Assembly (NCBI RefSeq): GCF_001310975.1
Contig: NZ_BAZY01000004.1
Span: forward strand, 62,001-126,000
From: Thermoanaerobacter thermocopriae JCM 7501
GTDB lineage: Bacteria > Bacillota > Thermoanaerobacteria > Thermoanaerobacterales > Thermoanaerobacteraceae
Direction of reading: 5' to 3'
Length of the DNA: 64,000 nt
A model generated the notes under the pieces. It did no database searches. It had not been told where the DNA came from and saw only the letters and a list, made by a program, of their open reading frames with translations. Below are positions 42,138 through 52,506 of this stretch, piece by piece (within the stretch, counting starts at the first letter, position 1; every line of letters starts with the position of its first letter). A program made the translations under genes and the position numbers.

Positions 42138-42879
42138 ATGGCATTAGTGGAGGAGGATATATGGAAAACTTATAATTCTAGTAAAGATCCAAATTTACGA
42201 AATGAAATAATAATCAAGTATATGCCACTTGTCAAACATATTGTCAAAAAACTCATTATTTCTGATGTTACTCAATCTGAGTATGAAGACTTAATAAATC
42301 AAGGAGTACTTGGCCTTATCGATGCAATTGAAAAATATCAGCCTAGTAAAGGCGTAAAATTTGAAACTTACGCTACTTTAAGGATAAGAGGAGAAATAAT
42401 AGACTATTTGCGAAAAAAAGATTGGATGCCTCGAAGCCTTAAAAAAAAAATACAAAAAAATAGAAGAAACCGTAGAAACACTGCAACAAAAATATAATAG
42501 AGAACCTACAGTTGAGGAAATAACAGAAGCTTGTGGCTTAAATGAAACAGATGTTTTAAAAACTTTAAGCTATATCAATGTTTCTAACATTAACTCTTTA
42601 GAGGAAGCTATTGAAAATAACTTTAAATTGCATGCTATTTCAGATGTTGAATTAAAAAATCCAGAAGAAGAAGTATTGTACAAAGAATTAAAAAGAAAGC
42701 TAGCAAATGCCATTAAAAATTTACCAGATAAAGAGAGACTAGTAATAACTTTGTATTATTATGAAGATTTAAACTACAAAGATATAAGCAAAATTTTAAA
42801 TTTAACAGAATCTAGAATATCACAAATTCACACAAAGGCTATCAAAAGGATAAGGGAGATGTTAGGCGAATACTTTTAA
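42138..42879 (+). CDS. sigD: Flagellar sigma factor SigD/FliA (frameshifted)
   Basis: Sigma-28 family factor for late flagellar and chemotaxis genes. Region 2 reads YMPLVKHIVKKL, DLINQGVLGLIDAIEKYQ and FETYATLRIRGEIIDYLRK, followed by DWMPRSLKKK. Region 4 has LPDKERLVITLYYYEDLNYK and LTESRISQIHTKAIKRIR. The A-run at 42442-42451 has ten A; nine give KKKYKKIEETVETLQQKY. Reconstructed length is 246 residues. ATG 42138 lies seven bases after GGGGGA; the frame also extends upstream to a TTG at 42123 that overlaps this site. Confidence 0.94.
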
Positions 42880-42894
42880 AATGGGGGCTTTAAA

Positions 42895-44261
42895 ATGGAT
42901 GATAAAAGGTACAGAGTACATATTGAGGTTTCAAAAGATAAACAGCAGGCTTATTTGACTTTAATTGAAGACCCCGATGGCATAAGTATCAATAAAGAAG
43001 TCTTGTTACAAGAATTAGAAAAACATAATATAGTGTACGGAATAAAATCCGACGTTATAGAAGGCATTTGTAGAAATTTGGAAAATGCAAAAGGTGTATT
43101 AATTGCAGAAGGGAAAAAACCTATAAATGGTGAAGATGGAAAGGTAATTTTTGAAATAGACATAGAAAAAAAAGCGACACCAAAAATATTGGAAGACGGA
43201 AGTGTAGACTATAAAAATTTAGACTTATTTAAAAACATCAAAAAGGGACAAATAATAGCTCGAAAAATAAATCCTACCGCAGGGCAACCAGGAATTAATG
43301 TTTTTGGACAAAGAGTTGATGCTTTAGACGGGAAAGATGTAAAACTTCCTCTTGGGAAAAATACTTATATTGATGAGGATAAGCTTGTAGCAGCGATAGA
43401 TGGCCATCTTGTTGTTTTAAACAACAAAATAGAGGTACATCCTCTTTTGGAAGTAAAAGAAGTTGATACTTCTGTAGGAAATATAAAAACGGTAGCAAGT
43501 GTAAAAAATTACTGGGAATGTCAAATCAGGTTTTATTGTTGAAAGTGAAGGGAATGTAGAAATTTTTGGAGTGGTAGAAGCCGCTACTATAATAGCAAAA
43601 GGAAATATCAATATTCACAAAGGGGTACAAGGGGCTGGAAAGGCAAAAATTATCGCAGAAGGAAATATTACAGCAAAGTATTTACAAAACTGTAGTGTAG
43701 AGGCCGGGGGAGATGTATACAGTGAAGCGATAATTTATTGTGAGGTAAAAGCAGGGGGAAGTGTAAAACTTTTAGGTAATAAAAGTCAAATTATTGGTAG
43801 TAAAATTGTAGCTGCAAGAGAAATTGTAGCAGCGAATATTGGTTCAAAAATGGGAACGTATACGGAGTTACAAGTAGGCGTACTGCCTCAAAAAAAGGCA
43901 AAAAATAGCAGAATTAACTTCTCAAATAGAGCAAAATAATATTCAATTAGAAAAAATAGAAAAAATCATAAAATATTTAGAAAAAATCGAAAAATTGTCT
44001 CCTGATAAACAAGATGTCTATCACAAAGCTAAAAAATCTTTTCAAAATTTAATTTCTCTAAATCAACAACTAAAGGATGAATTAAATTCTTTAAATGAAG
44101 AAATAAAAAGTTATAGCATTGGAATTATAAAAGTTGTTGATACAATATTTCCAGGAACTAAAATCGTCATTGATGATATTACTTTAAAAATACAAGAACC
44201 TATCAAATATGCTATGTTTATAAAAAAAGAGAAAGAGATAAAATATTTTCCTCTAAAATAA
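42895..44261 (+). CDS. FapA family (DUF342) flagellar assembly protein A (two frameshifts)
   Basis: A beta-helical FapA/DUF342 protein. The N-terminal part includes KKGQIIARKINPTAGQPGIN and VFGQRVDA; the central repeats are rich in glycine and valine (EAATIIAKGNINIHKGVQGA, VKAGGSVKLLG); the C-terminal part is a coiled coil. FapA proteins accompany sigD in Clostridia; the molecular role is unclear. Two A-runs, near 43504-43509 and 43902-43907, each have one extra A. Removing both gives one protein of about 454 residues. Confidence 0.87.
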
Positions 44262-44277
44262 GGAGATGAATTTTTTT

Positions 44278-44562
44278 ATGTCCTCCAATACCCCTATTGA
44301 TTTAAAAACTATTCTACCTCGTGCTGTAGAGGTAGGAAATTTGAAACAAATTGACCTTCAAAAGCCTGTCATTTATTCTCAGCAAATAGCAATTTCATCT
44401 AATAAAGAAAATGAAATAAAGAAGACAAAGCCTAATGAACTTGAAAAAACAGAAAAAACGCTTATAAAAGAGAGGCAAAACTCTGAACAAAAAAATAAGC
44501 AAGAGAAAAATCCAGATAAAAAAAATAAAAAAACAATGGGTCATATAGACATAAAAGTGTGA
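44278..44562 (+). CDS. Small unrecognised protein at the end of the flagellar operon
   Basis: I do not recognise this protein. I prefer ATG 44278, giving 94 residues, because AAGGAG ends at about 44266, exactly where an earlier in-frame ATG would begin. The N-terminal half (MSSNTPIDLKTILPRAVEVG, then LKQIDLQKPVIYSQQIA) looks structured; the second half is rich in K, E, N and Q and probably disordered. It ends GHIDIKV. It starts 16 bases after fapA. No membrane helix or signal peptide is seen. Being last in the fla operon suggests a motility or regulatory role, but this is inference only. Confidence 0.7.
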   Translation: MSSNTPIDLKTILPRAVEVGNLKQIDLQKPVIYSQQIAISSNKENEIKKTKPNELEKTEKTLIKERQNSEQKNKQEKNPDKKNKKTMGHIDIKV

Positions 44563-44569
44563 TAATATA

Positions 44570-44598
44570 TTGACATTTAGCAAAATATATAATATAGT
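44570..44598 (+). promoter_or_regulatory. Probable sigma-A promoter for rpsB-tsf
   Basis: TTGACA (44570-44575), a 17-base spacer and TATAGT (44593-44598), about 107 bases before the rpsB start. No terminator separates it from the flagellar operon, whose last stop codon lies only eight bases upstream. Confidence 0.65.
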
Positions 44599-44621
44599 AT
44601 TCATTGTCAGTGAATTACACA

Positions 44622-44678
44622 CGCCTAATGATTGCAAAAAGGGTGCCTGAAAGGTCTTTTTGCAAGAGGATTTAGGCG
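44622..44678 (+). promoter_or_regulatory. Structured leader RNA before rpsB
   Basis: Nested stems: CGCCTAA (44622-44628) pairs with TTAGGCG (44672-44678), and inside it TTGCAAAAAG (44632-44641) pairs perfectly with CTTTTTGCAA (44656-44665). The 14-base tip can form a further CCT/AGG. There is no U-tract. It lies between the promoter and the rpsB ribosome binding site, the place for a ribosomal-protein autoregulatory element. The match to any known family is not established. Confidence 0.6.
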
Positions 44679-44704
44679 GAGGAATAACCATAGGAGGTGC
44701 ATGT

Positions 44705-45412
44705 ATGTCGGTAATTTCAATGAAGCAGTTATTAGAGGCAGGGGTACATTTTGGTCATCAAACAAGAAGATGGAACCCTAAAATGGCTCCTTATATTTTT
44801 ACAGAAAGAAATGGAATTTACATCATTGATTTACAACAAACGGTAGAAAAACTAGAACAAGCTTATGAATTTGTCAAAGGGTTGGTCATGGAAGGGGGCA
44901 CCATTCTTTTTGTTGGGACCAAAAAGCAAGCCCAGGATTCCATTCGGGAAGAAGCAGAAAGATGCGGTATGTTTTATGTAAACCAAAGGTGGTTAGGTGG
45001 AACTCTTACTAATTTTAAAACAATTAAAGGACGAATTCAACGTTTAAAAGAACTTAAAAAAATGGAAGAAGACGGGACTTTTGATGTTCTTCCTAAAAAA
45101 GAGGTAATAAAACTTAGAAAAGAAAAAGAAAGATTGCAGAAATTTTTGGGTGGAATAGAGAATATGCAATCTCTGCCTTCGGCTTTATTCATAGTTGACC
45201 CTAAAAAAGAAGCTATTGCTGTTGCGGAAGCCCGAAGTTTGGAAATACCAATTGTAGCTATTGTGGATACCAATTGCGATCCTGATCTAATCGACTATCC
45301 TATTCCAGGAAATGATGATGCTATAAGAGCTGTCAAGCTTATTACTTCCAAGATTGCAGATGCAGTGATTGAAGGCAATCAAGGGGAACAATTTGCTGCC
45401 GCTGAAGAGTGA
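44705..45412 (+). CDS. rpsB: 30S ribosomal protein S2
   Basis: Ribosomal protein S2, 235 residues. Diagnostic segments are [51 protein letters not shown] and [20 protein letters not shown], followed by PGNDDA. ATG 44705 is chosen because AGGAGG at 44692-44697 lies seven bases before it; an ATG at 44701 is out of frame. It starts the rpsB-tsf-pyrH-frr cluster. Confidence 0.96.
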   Translation: MSVISMKQLLEAGVHFGHQTRRWNPKMAPYIFTERNGIYIIDLQQTVEKLEQAYEFVKGLVMEGGTILFVGTKKQAQDSIREEAERCGMFYVNQRWLGGTLTNFKTIKGRIQRLKELKKMEEDGTFDVLPKKEVIKLRKEKERLQKFLGGIENMQSLPSALFIVDPKKEAIAVAEARSLEIPIVAIVDTNCDPDLIDYPIPGNDDAIRAVKLITSKIADAVIEGNQGEQFAAAEE

Positions 45413-45424
45413 AAATTTTTGTCT

Positions 45425-45457
45425 AGTGGTAAGGAAAAAGCAAAGCTCCTTACCACT
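45425..45457 (+). other. Perfect 11-bp hairpin between rpsB and tsf
   Basis: AGTGGTAAGGA (45425-45435) pairs exactly with TCCTTACCACT (45447-45457) across an 11-base loop. It is followed by ATTGTATAT rather than a U-run. Partial attenuation or mRNA processing is plausible; it could lower tsf output relative to rpsB. Confidence 0.65.
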
Positions 45458-45496
45458 ATTGTATATCATATATCATAATTTAAGGAGGTTTTTCTA

Positions 45497-46111
45497 ATGA
45501 TATCAGCACAAGCTGTAAAGGAATTAAGAGAACGAACCGGCGCTGGAATGATGGATTGTAAAAAAGCTTTAATGGAAGCAAATGGAGATATGGAAAAGGC
45601 CATAGATATTTTAAGAGAGAAGGGATTGGCTGCTGCTGCTAAAAAAGCAGGTAGAGTTGCTAATGAAGGTTTAGTTGATGCTTACATACATGGTGGTGGA
45701 AGAATAGGGGTTTTAGTAGAAGTAAATTGTGAAACGGATTTTGTTGCAAATACTGGTGAATTTAAAAATTTTGTTAAGGAAATATGCATGCAAATAGCTG
45801 CCGCAAATCCAAGTTATATTTCTCGCGAAGATGTACCACAAGCTGTTTTGGAAAAAGAAAAGGAAATTTTGAAAGCACAAGCGTTAAATGAAGGGAAACC
45901 GCAAAATGTTGTAGAAAAAATAGTTGAAGGACGTATTGAAAAATTTTACAAGGAAAATTGTTTGCTAGAGCAACAATACATTAGAGACCCAGAAAAAACA
46001 GTGCAAGATCTATTAAATGAGACGATTGCAAAATTAGGAGAAAACATTGTAATAAGAAGATTTGTCAGATTTGAAAGAGGAGAAGGTATTGAAACTTCCT
46101 CGAATGAGTAA
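45497..46111 (+). CDS. tsf: Elongation factor Ts
   Basis: Guanine nucleotide exchange factor for EF-Tu. The start is [20 protein letters not shown] followed by [19 protein letters not shown]. The core subdomain contains [20 protein letters not shown]. At 204 residues it is the short form with a single dimerisation-type core, as in thermophiles such as Thermus. ATG 45497 follows TAAGGAGG. A terminator follows. Confidence 0.96.
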   Translation: MISAQAVKELRERTGAGMMDCKKALMEANGDMEKAIDILREKGLAAAAKKAGRVANEGLVDAYIHGGGRIGVLVEVNCETDFVANTGEFKNFVKEICMQIAAANPSYISREDVPQAVLEKEKEILKAQALNEGKPQNVVEKIVEGRIEKFYKENCLLEQQYIRDPEKTVQDLLNETIAKLGENIVIRRFVRFERGEGIETSSNE

Positions 46112-46130
46112 TAAAATTAAATAGGCAACC

Positions 46131-46158
46131 AAAAAGGGACACGGTTGTGTCCCTTTTT
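46131..46158 (+). terminator. Rho-independent terminator after tsf
   Basis: AAAAAGGGACAC (46131-46142), loop GGTT, and the exact complement ending in five T (46147-46158). It separates rpsB-tsf from pyrH. Confidence 0.9.
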
Positions 46159-46185
46159 ACAAATTACTTAAAAAATTAAGAAGGA

Positions 46186-46942
<757 letters not shown>

Positions 46943-46944
46943 GT

Positions 46945-47499
46945 ATGAGTGATTATTTAAAAGCTAGCGAAGAAAAAATGCAAAAATCTTTGAGCGTTTT
47001 AAAAAACGAATTAGCTGCTATAAGAGCGGGAAGAGCAAATCCTGCATTGCTTGACCGAATTATGGTTGATTATTATGGCACTCCAACTCCTCTTAACAGA
47101 TTAGCTACCATTACAGCTCCCGAGGCAAGAGTTTTGGTAGTGCAACCGTGGGATGTTTCGAAAATAAGTGACATTGAAAAAGCAATACAAAAATCAGATT
47201 TAGGAATTAATCCAGTTTCAGACGGTAAAGTATTAAGATTGGTTTTTCCCGAATTGACTGAAGAAAGAAGAAAAGAATTGGTAAAATTGGTTTACAAAAA
47301 AGCAGAAGAGGCAAAAGTAGCAGTAAGACAAATCAGGAGAGATGCTAATGATACTGTGAAGAAGATGGAAAAAAACGGCGAAATTTCTGAAGATGAAAGA
47401 AAAAAGAGAGAAGAAGAAATTCAAAAATTAACTGATAAATATATAAAAGAAATAGATAAAATAGCGGAGACTAAAGAAAAGGAGATAATGGAAATTTGA
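46945..47499 (+). CDS. frr: Ribosome recycling factor
   Basis: Releases ribosomes after termination together with EF-G. The protein is 184 residues. Typical stretches are [40 protein letters not shown] and [20 protein letters not shown]. The long coiled-coil hairpin is rich in K, E and R. ATG after AAGGAGG. The stop overlaps the next small gene by one base. Confidence 0.97.
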   Translation: MSDYLKASEEKMQKSLSVLKNELAAIRAGRANPALLDRIMVDYYGTPTPLNRLATITAPEARVLVVQPWDVSKISDIEKAIQKSDLGINPVSDGKVLRLVFPELTEERRKELVKLVYKKAEEAKVAVRQIRRDANDTVKKMEKNGEISEDERKKREEEIQKLTDKYIKEIDKIAETKEKEIMEI

Positions 47500-47678
47500 T
47501 GAATTATTACAATTTTATAGGAATGGATTTACATAAAGTTATAGAAAAGATACCAAAGGATTTAAAAATTAACATCGTAGAAACAAAATCTATTTTTAAA
47601 TATAAAGGTTACTGGTTAAAAGTCGCCAGAATAAAAAAACAAAAAGATATTCTTGAAATTACTGTTGTTAGAGTTTAA
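47499..47678 (+). CDS. Small unrecognised protein between frr and uppS
   Basis: A 59-residue protein that I do not recognise. The sequence alternates hydrophobic and basic residues (MDLHKVIEKIPKDLKINIVE, then KYKGYWLKVARIKKQKDILEI) and suggests a small beta-rich fold. ATG 47499 shares one base with the frr stop (TGATG); AAGGAG inside frr serves as ribosome binding site. No membrane segment or cysteine pair. Overlap with frr and the good ribosome binding site support a real gene. Function unknown. Confidence 0.65.
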   Translation: MNYYNFIGMDLHKVIEKIPKDLKINIVETKSIFKYKGYWLKVARIKKQKDILEITVVRV

Positions 47679-47679
47679 T

Positions 47680-47697
47680 CCCCCTCTGGTGAGGGGG
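47680..47697 (+). other. GC-rich hairpin before uppS
   Basis: CCCCCTC (47680-47686), loop TGGT, GAGGGGG (47691-47697), lying immediately after the stop codon of the small gene. No U-tract follows, so it is not a standard terminator. uppS starts 25 bases later. Confidence 0.6.
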
Positions 47698-47722
47698 ACC
47701 TTAAAAATGAGGAGGAAAATAA

Positions 47723-48471
47723 ATGGCATTTTTTAAACAAAAAAATAAAGAATTAACCGGAAAAATTGATAAAAATAAACTACCTACTCACATAGGTATT
47801 ATCATGGATGGAAATGGGAGATGGCTCAAAAAAAGGGAATGATGAGATTTTATGGCCATAAAGCTGGAGTTAATGCTGTAAGAGAGGTTGTAAAAGCCTG
47901 TAGAGAATTAGGAATAAAATATTTAACTTTGTATGCCTTTTCAACTGAAAACTGGAAAAGACCTAAAGAAGAAGTAAATTTTTTAATGGATTTACTCGTT
48001 GAGTACCTTTCAAAAGAAGTAGATGAATTAAACAAAAATAATGTGTTGATTAACTTCATAGGGGATATTTCTGTTTTGCCACAGGGGTGTAAAACTGAAA
48101 TAGAGCGGGCACAAAATATAACAAAAAACAATTTTGGCCTTGTTCTTAATATAGCATTAAATTATGGGGGAAGAGATGAAATTGTAAAGGCTGTCAAAAA
48201 AATTTGTACAAAGGTTTTGAATAAAGAACTAACCATTGAGGGAATTACAGAACAAACTATAAGTGATAATTTGTATACAAAAAATCAGCCAGATCCAGAC
48301 CTTATAATAAGGACAAGCGGTGAAAAGAGATTGAGCAACTTTTTATTATGGCAATCGGCTTATTCTGAATTTTGGTTTACAGAGGTATTGTGGCCGGATT
48401 TTAAAAAAGAGCATCTTATTAAAGCGATATTATATTACCAAACTCGCCAAAGAAGATTTGGGGGAGTATAG
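47723..48471 (+). CDS. uppS: Isoprenyl transferase / undecaprenyl diphosphate synthase (frameshifted)
   Basis: Makes the C55 lipid carrier for cell-wall synthesis by cis condensation of isopentenyl diphosphate. The catalytic motif [20 protein letters not shown] is complete once one G is restored near 47821. [14 protein letters not shown] and [20 protein letters not shown] are family motifs; ELWF-type ending appears as [12 protein letters not shown]. Reconstructed length is 249 residues. ATG follows GAGGAGG. cdsA starts 20 bases after. Confidence 0.95.
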
Positions 48472-48490
48472 TAAGGAGTGGTACATAAAT

Positions 48491-49269
48491 ATGTTAAAAA
48501 CAAGGGTTATAAGTGCGATAATTGGTTTGCCAATTTTGTTTTTCATTATGATAAAAGGGGGAACATTTCTTACAATTGCGTTAGTGTTAATAAGCATATT
48601 AGGGCTTAATGAGTTTTATAATGCTACAAAAAATCTTGGGATACGGCCTGTGAAAATTTTTGGATATCTGTCAGCAATTCTTTTGTATCTTTTAGAAGGT
48701 AAAATAGCAGAAAGAGAGATATTGGTGATAATTGCAATGATGCTTTTTTTACTATTTTTGACTAATAAAAAGTATAATCTTAAAGATTATGCGCTGACTT
48801 TATTGGGAATCATTTATATACCTCTTTTCTTTTTGTACATACAAAACTTAGAGAAATGCCTGAAGGAATTTATATAGTATGGTTTGTTTTTATAGTATCG
48901 TGGATGACGGATACTTTTGCATATTTTACAGGTAGATTTTTTGGAAATCACAAACTTGCTCCTACAATAAGCCCCAAAAAGACAATAGAAGGAGCTGTTG
49001 GAGGAATTATAGGTTCTATCATTACCTCTGCTATATTTGTTTGGTTATTTCCTCAATCAAATGTTACTATATATCTTTCTATGATTATAGGTTTATTGGG
49101 GAGTATAATTGCTCAATGTGGAGATTTAATCGCTTCTTTTATAAAAAGAAATTGTTACATTAAAGACTTTGGAAATACTATTCCCGGCCATGGAGGAATT
49201 TTAGATAGATTTGACAGTATTTTATTTGTTTCACCTTTTATCTACTTTATTTTTCAATACATAATTTAG
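48491..49269 (+). CDS. cdsA: Phosphatidate cytidylyltransferase CdsA (frameshifted)
   Basis: Membrane enzyme that makes CDP-diacylglycerol, the precursor of phospholipids. Multiple membrane helices fill the protein. The C-terminal signature is KLAPTISPKKTIEGAVGG with CYIKDFGNTIPGHGGILDRF and DS. One C is missing near 48847 (IQNL/REMPEGIYIVWF). Reconstructed length is 259 residues. ATG 48491 follows TAAGGAG. The order uppS-cdsA-dxr-rseP is conserved in Firmicutes. Confidence 0.94.
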
Positions 49270-49284
49270 AAAGGAATGCGTTTC

Positions 49285-50432
49285 ATGAAAAAAGTGATAA
49301 TTCTCGGCTCAACTGGTTCTATTGGTACACAAACCTTAGATGTAATAAAAATTTTAGAGAAAATTTTGAGATTGTTGGACTTACAGCTTATAACAATGTA
49401 GAACTTTTATCTAAACAAATTAGAGAATTTAATCCTAGAGTTGTGGCAGTAAAAGATGAAGATAAAGCTAATCAATTACGTGAAAAACTAGAGGAAAATA
49501 TCGAAATTCTGACTGGCAGCAAAGGGCTTCAAGAAATTGTAAAATATGATGCGGATTTAGTGGTGATAGCGGTAGAAGGAATTGCCGGACTTCTTCCAAC
49601 AATTACAGCCATCCAGACAGGAAAAGATATTGCTTTAGCAAATAAAGAAGTACTTGTAACAGCTGGACAAATCGTAATGGATTTAGCCAAAAAGAAAGGC
49701 ATAAGGCTTTTACCTATAGATAGTGAGCATTCCGCTATACTTCAATGTTTAAAAGGAAATGACCGAAAAGAAATATCGAGGTTGATTTTAACAGCTTCTG
49801 GTGGCCCTTTTAGAGGCAAGAAAAAAGAGGCTTTGAAGAAAGTGACCGTAGAACAGGCTCTGAACCATCCAAATTGGAAAATGGGTAAAAAAATCACAAT
49901 AGATTCTGCTACTTTAATGAATAAAGGGTTTGAAGTAATTGAGGCAAAATGGCTATTTGATATTTCTGAAGATAAAATTGATGTTGTTGTACATCCTCAA
50001 AGTATAATTCATTCAATGGTAGAATATATAGATGGCAGCATAATTGCACAACTGGCTACTGCCGATATGAGGATACCCATTCAGTATGCCTTAAATTATC
50101 CTACTCGTAACTACATAAAAGAAGTAAAGTTTTTGGATTTTTCTGTTATAACCCAATTAACTTTTGAAAAACCCGATTTAGAAACTTTTAGATGTTTGTC
50201 GTTAGCATATGAGGCTTTAAAAATTGGAGGAACTATGACTACCGTATTAAATGCAGCTGATGAGATAGCTGTGTCTTTGTTTTTAAATAAAAAAATAGAA
50301 TTTTTACAAATAGCTGAAATTATAGAGGAGAGTATGAAAGAACATAATAATATACAAAATCCCACTTTAGATGATATAATAAATGTGGATAAAGAGGTTA
50401 AGGAAAAAATAGCAAAAAGATATATGAGGTGA
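49285..50432 (+). CDS. dxr: 1-deoxy-D-xylulose 5-phosphate reductoisomerase (frameshifted)
   Basis: Second enzyme of the non-mevalonate isoprenoid pathway; converts DXP to MEP with NADPH. The N-terminal nucleotide-binding motif is ILGSTGSIGTQTLDVI. One A is missing near 49350, then NFRENFEIVGLTAYNN resumes. LLPIDSEHSAILQCL, LTASGGPFR and DSATLMNKGFEVIEA are substrate and metal-site motifs. Reconstructed length is 382 residues. ispG of the same pathway lies two genes downstream. Confidence 0.95.
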
Positions 50433-50438
50433 TATATT

Positions 50439-51433
50439 TTGACAATATTGATTAGTATAATTGTTTTAAGCGTTTTAGTAATGTTTCACGAATTTGGACA
50501 TTTTATCGTTGCAAAACTTTCTGGATCTAGAGTAAATGAATTTTCTATTGGCTTTGGTCCACGACTTTGAAAAAGAAATACGGAGAAACAGAGTATTCTT
50601 TTAGAGCATTGCTATTCGGTGGTTATGTTGCTTTAGAAGGTGAAGATGAAAAATCTAATGACCCGCGGGCTATAGTAAATAAACCTTGGCCTGTAAGGTT
50701 AGCTGTCTTTGCTGCAGGTCCTTTAATGAATATATTATTAGCTTTTTTATTGCTTTTTATTGTATTTTTTAGCATAGGTAGGCCTATTCCCCAAATAAAA
50801 TCTGTAATGGAAGGCTATCCCGCTGAAAAAGCAGGAATTGCCTGGGGACAAAATTGTAATGGTAAATAATACAAAGATAAATACATGGGAGGAGTTAGAA
50901 AAAGCTATAAGCTCAAGTAAAGGAGAAACATTGACAATTGAAGTTCAAAGAGGAAATGAAATTTTACAAAAACAAGTAAAACCGGTTTTGATAAAGAGGC
51001 TTCAAAAGTAATGATAGGGATTATCCCAGCGCATAAGCGTTCTATATCTCTTGCCATTAAAACTGCCATTAGTCAGACTATATATTTTTCTAAACTCATT
51101 ATTTTGTTTCTTGTAATGCTAGTAACCGGAAAAGTTTCTGTCAATGATATTATGGGACCTGTGGGAATTGTTCAAGCGGTAGGAACTGTCGCCAAAACAG
51201 GTGTTATGAATTTACTGGCTTTTTCTGCTCTTATAAGCGTAAATTTAGGCCTTTTTAATCTATTGCCTTTGCCGGCTTTAGATGGCGGAAGGATTTTGTT
51301 TGTATTAGCAGAGGCAATAAGAGGGAAACCCTTACCACCTGAAAAAGAAGGCTATATCCATTATTTGGGTTTTTTACTGTTGATTGCATTGCTTATTTTT
51401 GTAACCTATAGGGATATTTTACGTATTTTTTAA
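50439..51433 (+). CDS. rseP: RseP/YluC site-2 zinc metalloprotease (three frameshifts)
   Basis: Intramembrane protease that cleaves anti-sigma factors and remnant signal peptides. The zinc site HEFGH lies in the first membrane helix. A PDZ domain and the C-terminal LFNLLPLPALDGGRILF motif follow. Three breaks: one T missing near 50563 (GPRL/LKKKYGETE), an event near 50838 (one base too many or two missing, AGI/PGDKIVMVNN), and one G missing near 50984 (VKP/GFDKEASKVMIG). Reconstructed length is about 332 residues. The start is TTG 50439, after AGGTGA that overlaps the dxr stop. Confidence 0.92.
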
Positions 51434-51445
51434 AAGGTGAAAAAA

Positions 51446-52506
51446 ATGAGGAAAATTACTCGAGAAGTGAAAATAGGAAATAAAAAGATTGGTGGAAATA
51501 ATCCAATTTTGGTTCAGTCTATGACTAACACGGATACCCACGATATTGAAAAAACAATAGAGCAGATAAGAAGACTAGAAGCTGAAGGCTGCGATATTAT
51601 AAGAGTTGCTGTTCCGGATATGGAAGCAGCTGAAGCAATAAAAGAAATAAAGAAAAATATAAATATTCCTTTGGTAGCAGATATTCATTTTGATTATCGG
51701 TTAGCTATAAAATCAATTGAAAATGGAGCAGACAAGATAAGAATTAATCCTGGAAACATAGGAAGAGAAGAAAATATCAAAAAAGTGGTAGAAATAGCAA
51801 AAGAAAGAGGTATTCCTATTAGAATAGGCGTAAATTCTGGCTCTTTAGAAAAAGAAATATTATATAAATACAAGGGAATAACTGCCGAAGCAGTTGTGGA
51901 AAGCGCCTTAAAAAGCGTTTTAATTTTAGAAAAGTTGGGCTTTTATGATATAGTTATTTCGCTAAAAACTCCAAATGTACCTCTTACTATAGAGGCCTAT
52001 AAACTTGCTTCTTCAAAAGTAGATTATCCGTTACACGTAGGTATAACAGAGGCGGGAACTATTGAAGCTGGCACTATAAAATCTGCTATAGGAATAGGAA
52101 CATTGCTTTATTTAGGAATAGGAGATACGATAAGAGTTTCTTTAACGGGTGATCCAGTCCATGAGGTGAGAGTAGGGAGACAGATTTTACGTTCTTTAGG
52201 TCTTTTAAAAGAAGGAGTCGAAGTCATTTCCTGCCCTACCTGCGGTAGAACAAAAATTGACTTAATAAAATTAGCACAAGAAGTAGAAAAAAGAACAAGG
52301 CATATTAAAAAGCCTTACAAGTTGCTGTTATGGGATGTGTTGTAAACGGACCAGGGGAAGCAAAAGAAGCTGATATAGGTATAGCAGGAGGAGATGGAGA
52401 AGGAGTTATTTTCAAAAAAGGAAAAGTTTATAAAAAAGTTAAAGAAGAAGAATTAATAGAAGAATTGACGAAAGAAATTGAAAAATTACTCGAGGAGGAT
52501 TCTTAA
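51446..52506 (+). CDS. ispG: 4-hydroxy-3-methylbut-2-enyl diphosphate synthase IspG/GcpE (frameshifted)
   Basis: Iron-sulfur enzyme of the MEP isoprenoid pathway. The N-terminal TIM-barrel part has [15 protein letters not shown] and [12 protein letters not shown]. Cluster ligands are in CPTCGR (about residues 263 and 266) and in [10 protein letters not shown], which lies beyond a break near 52321 where one base is missing. Reconstructed length is 353 residues. ATG 51446 is chosen because AAAAGGTGA ends at 51440. The stop overlaps the next ATG (TAATG). Confidence 0.95.

Noticed and set aside
43571-44261. Two extra small genes after fapA
   Set aside because: Both segments are in the right order to complete one FapA protein when one A is removed from each of two A-runs.
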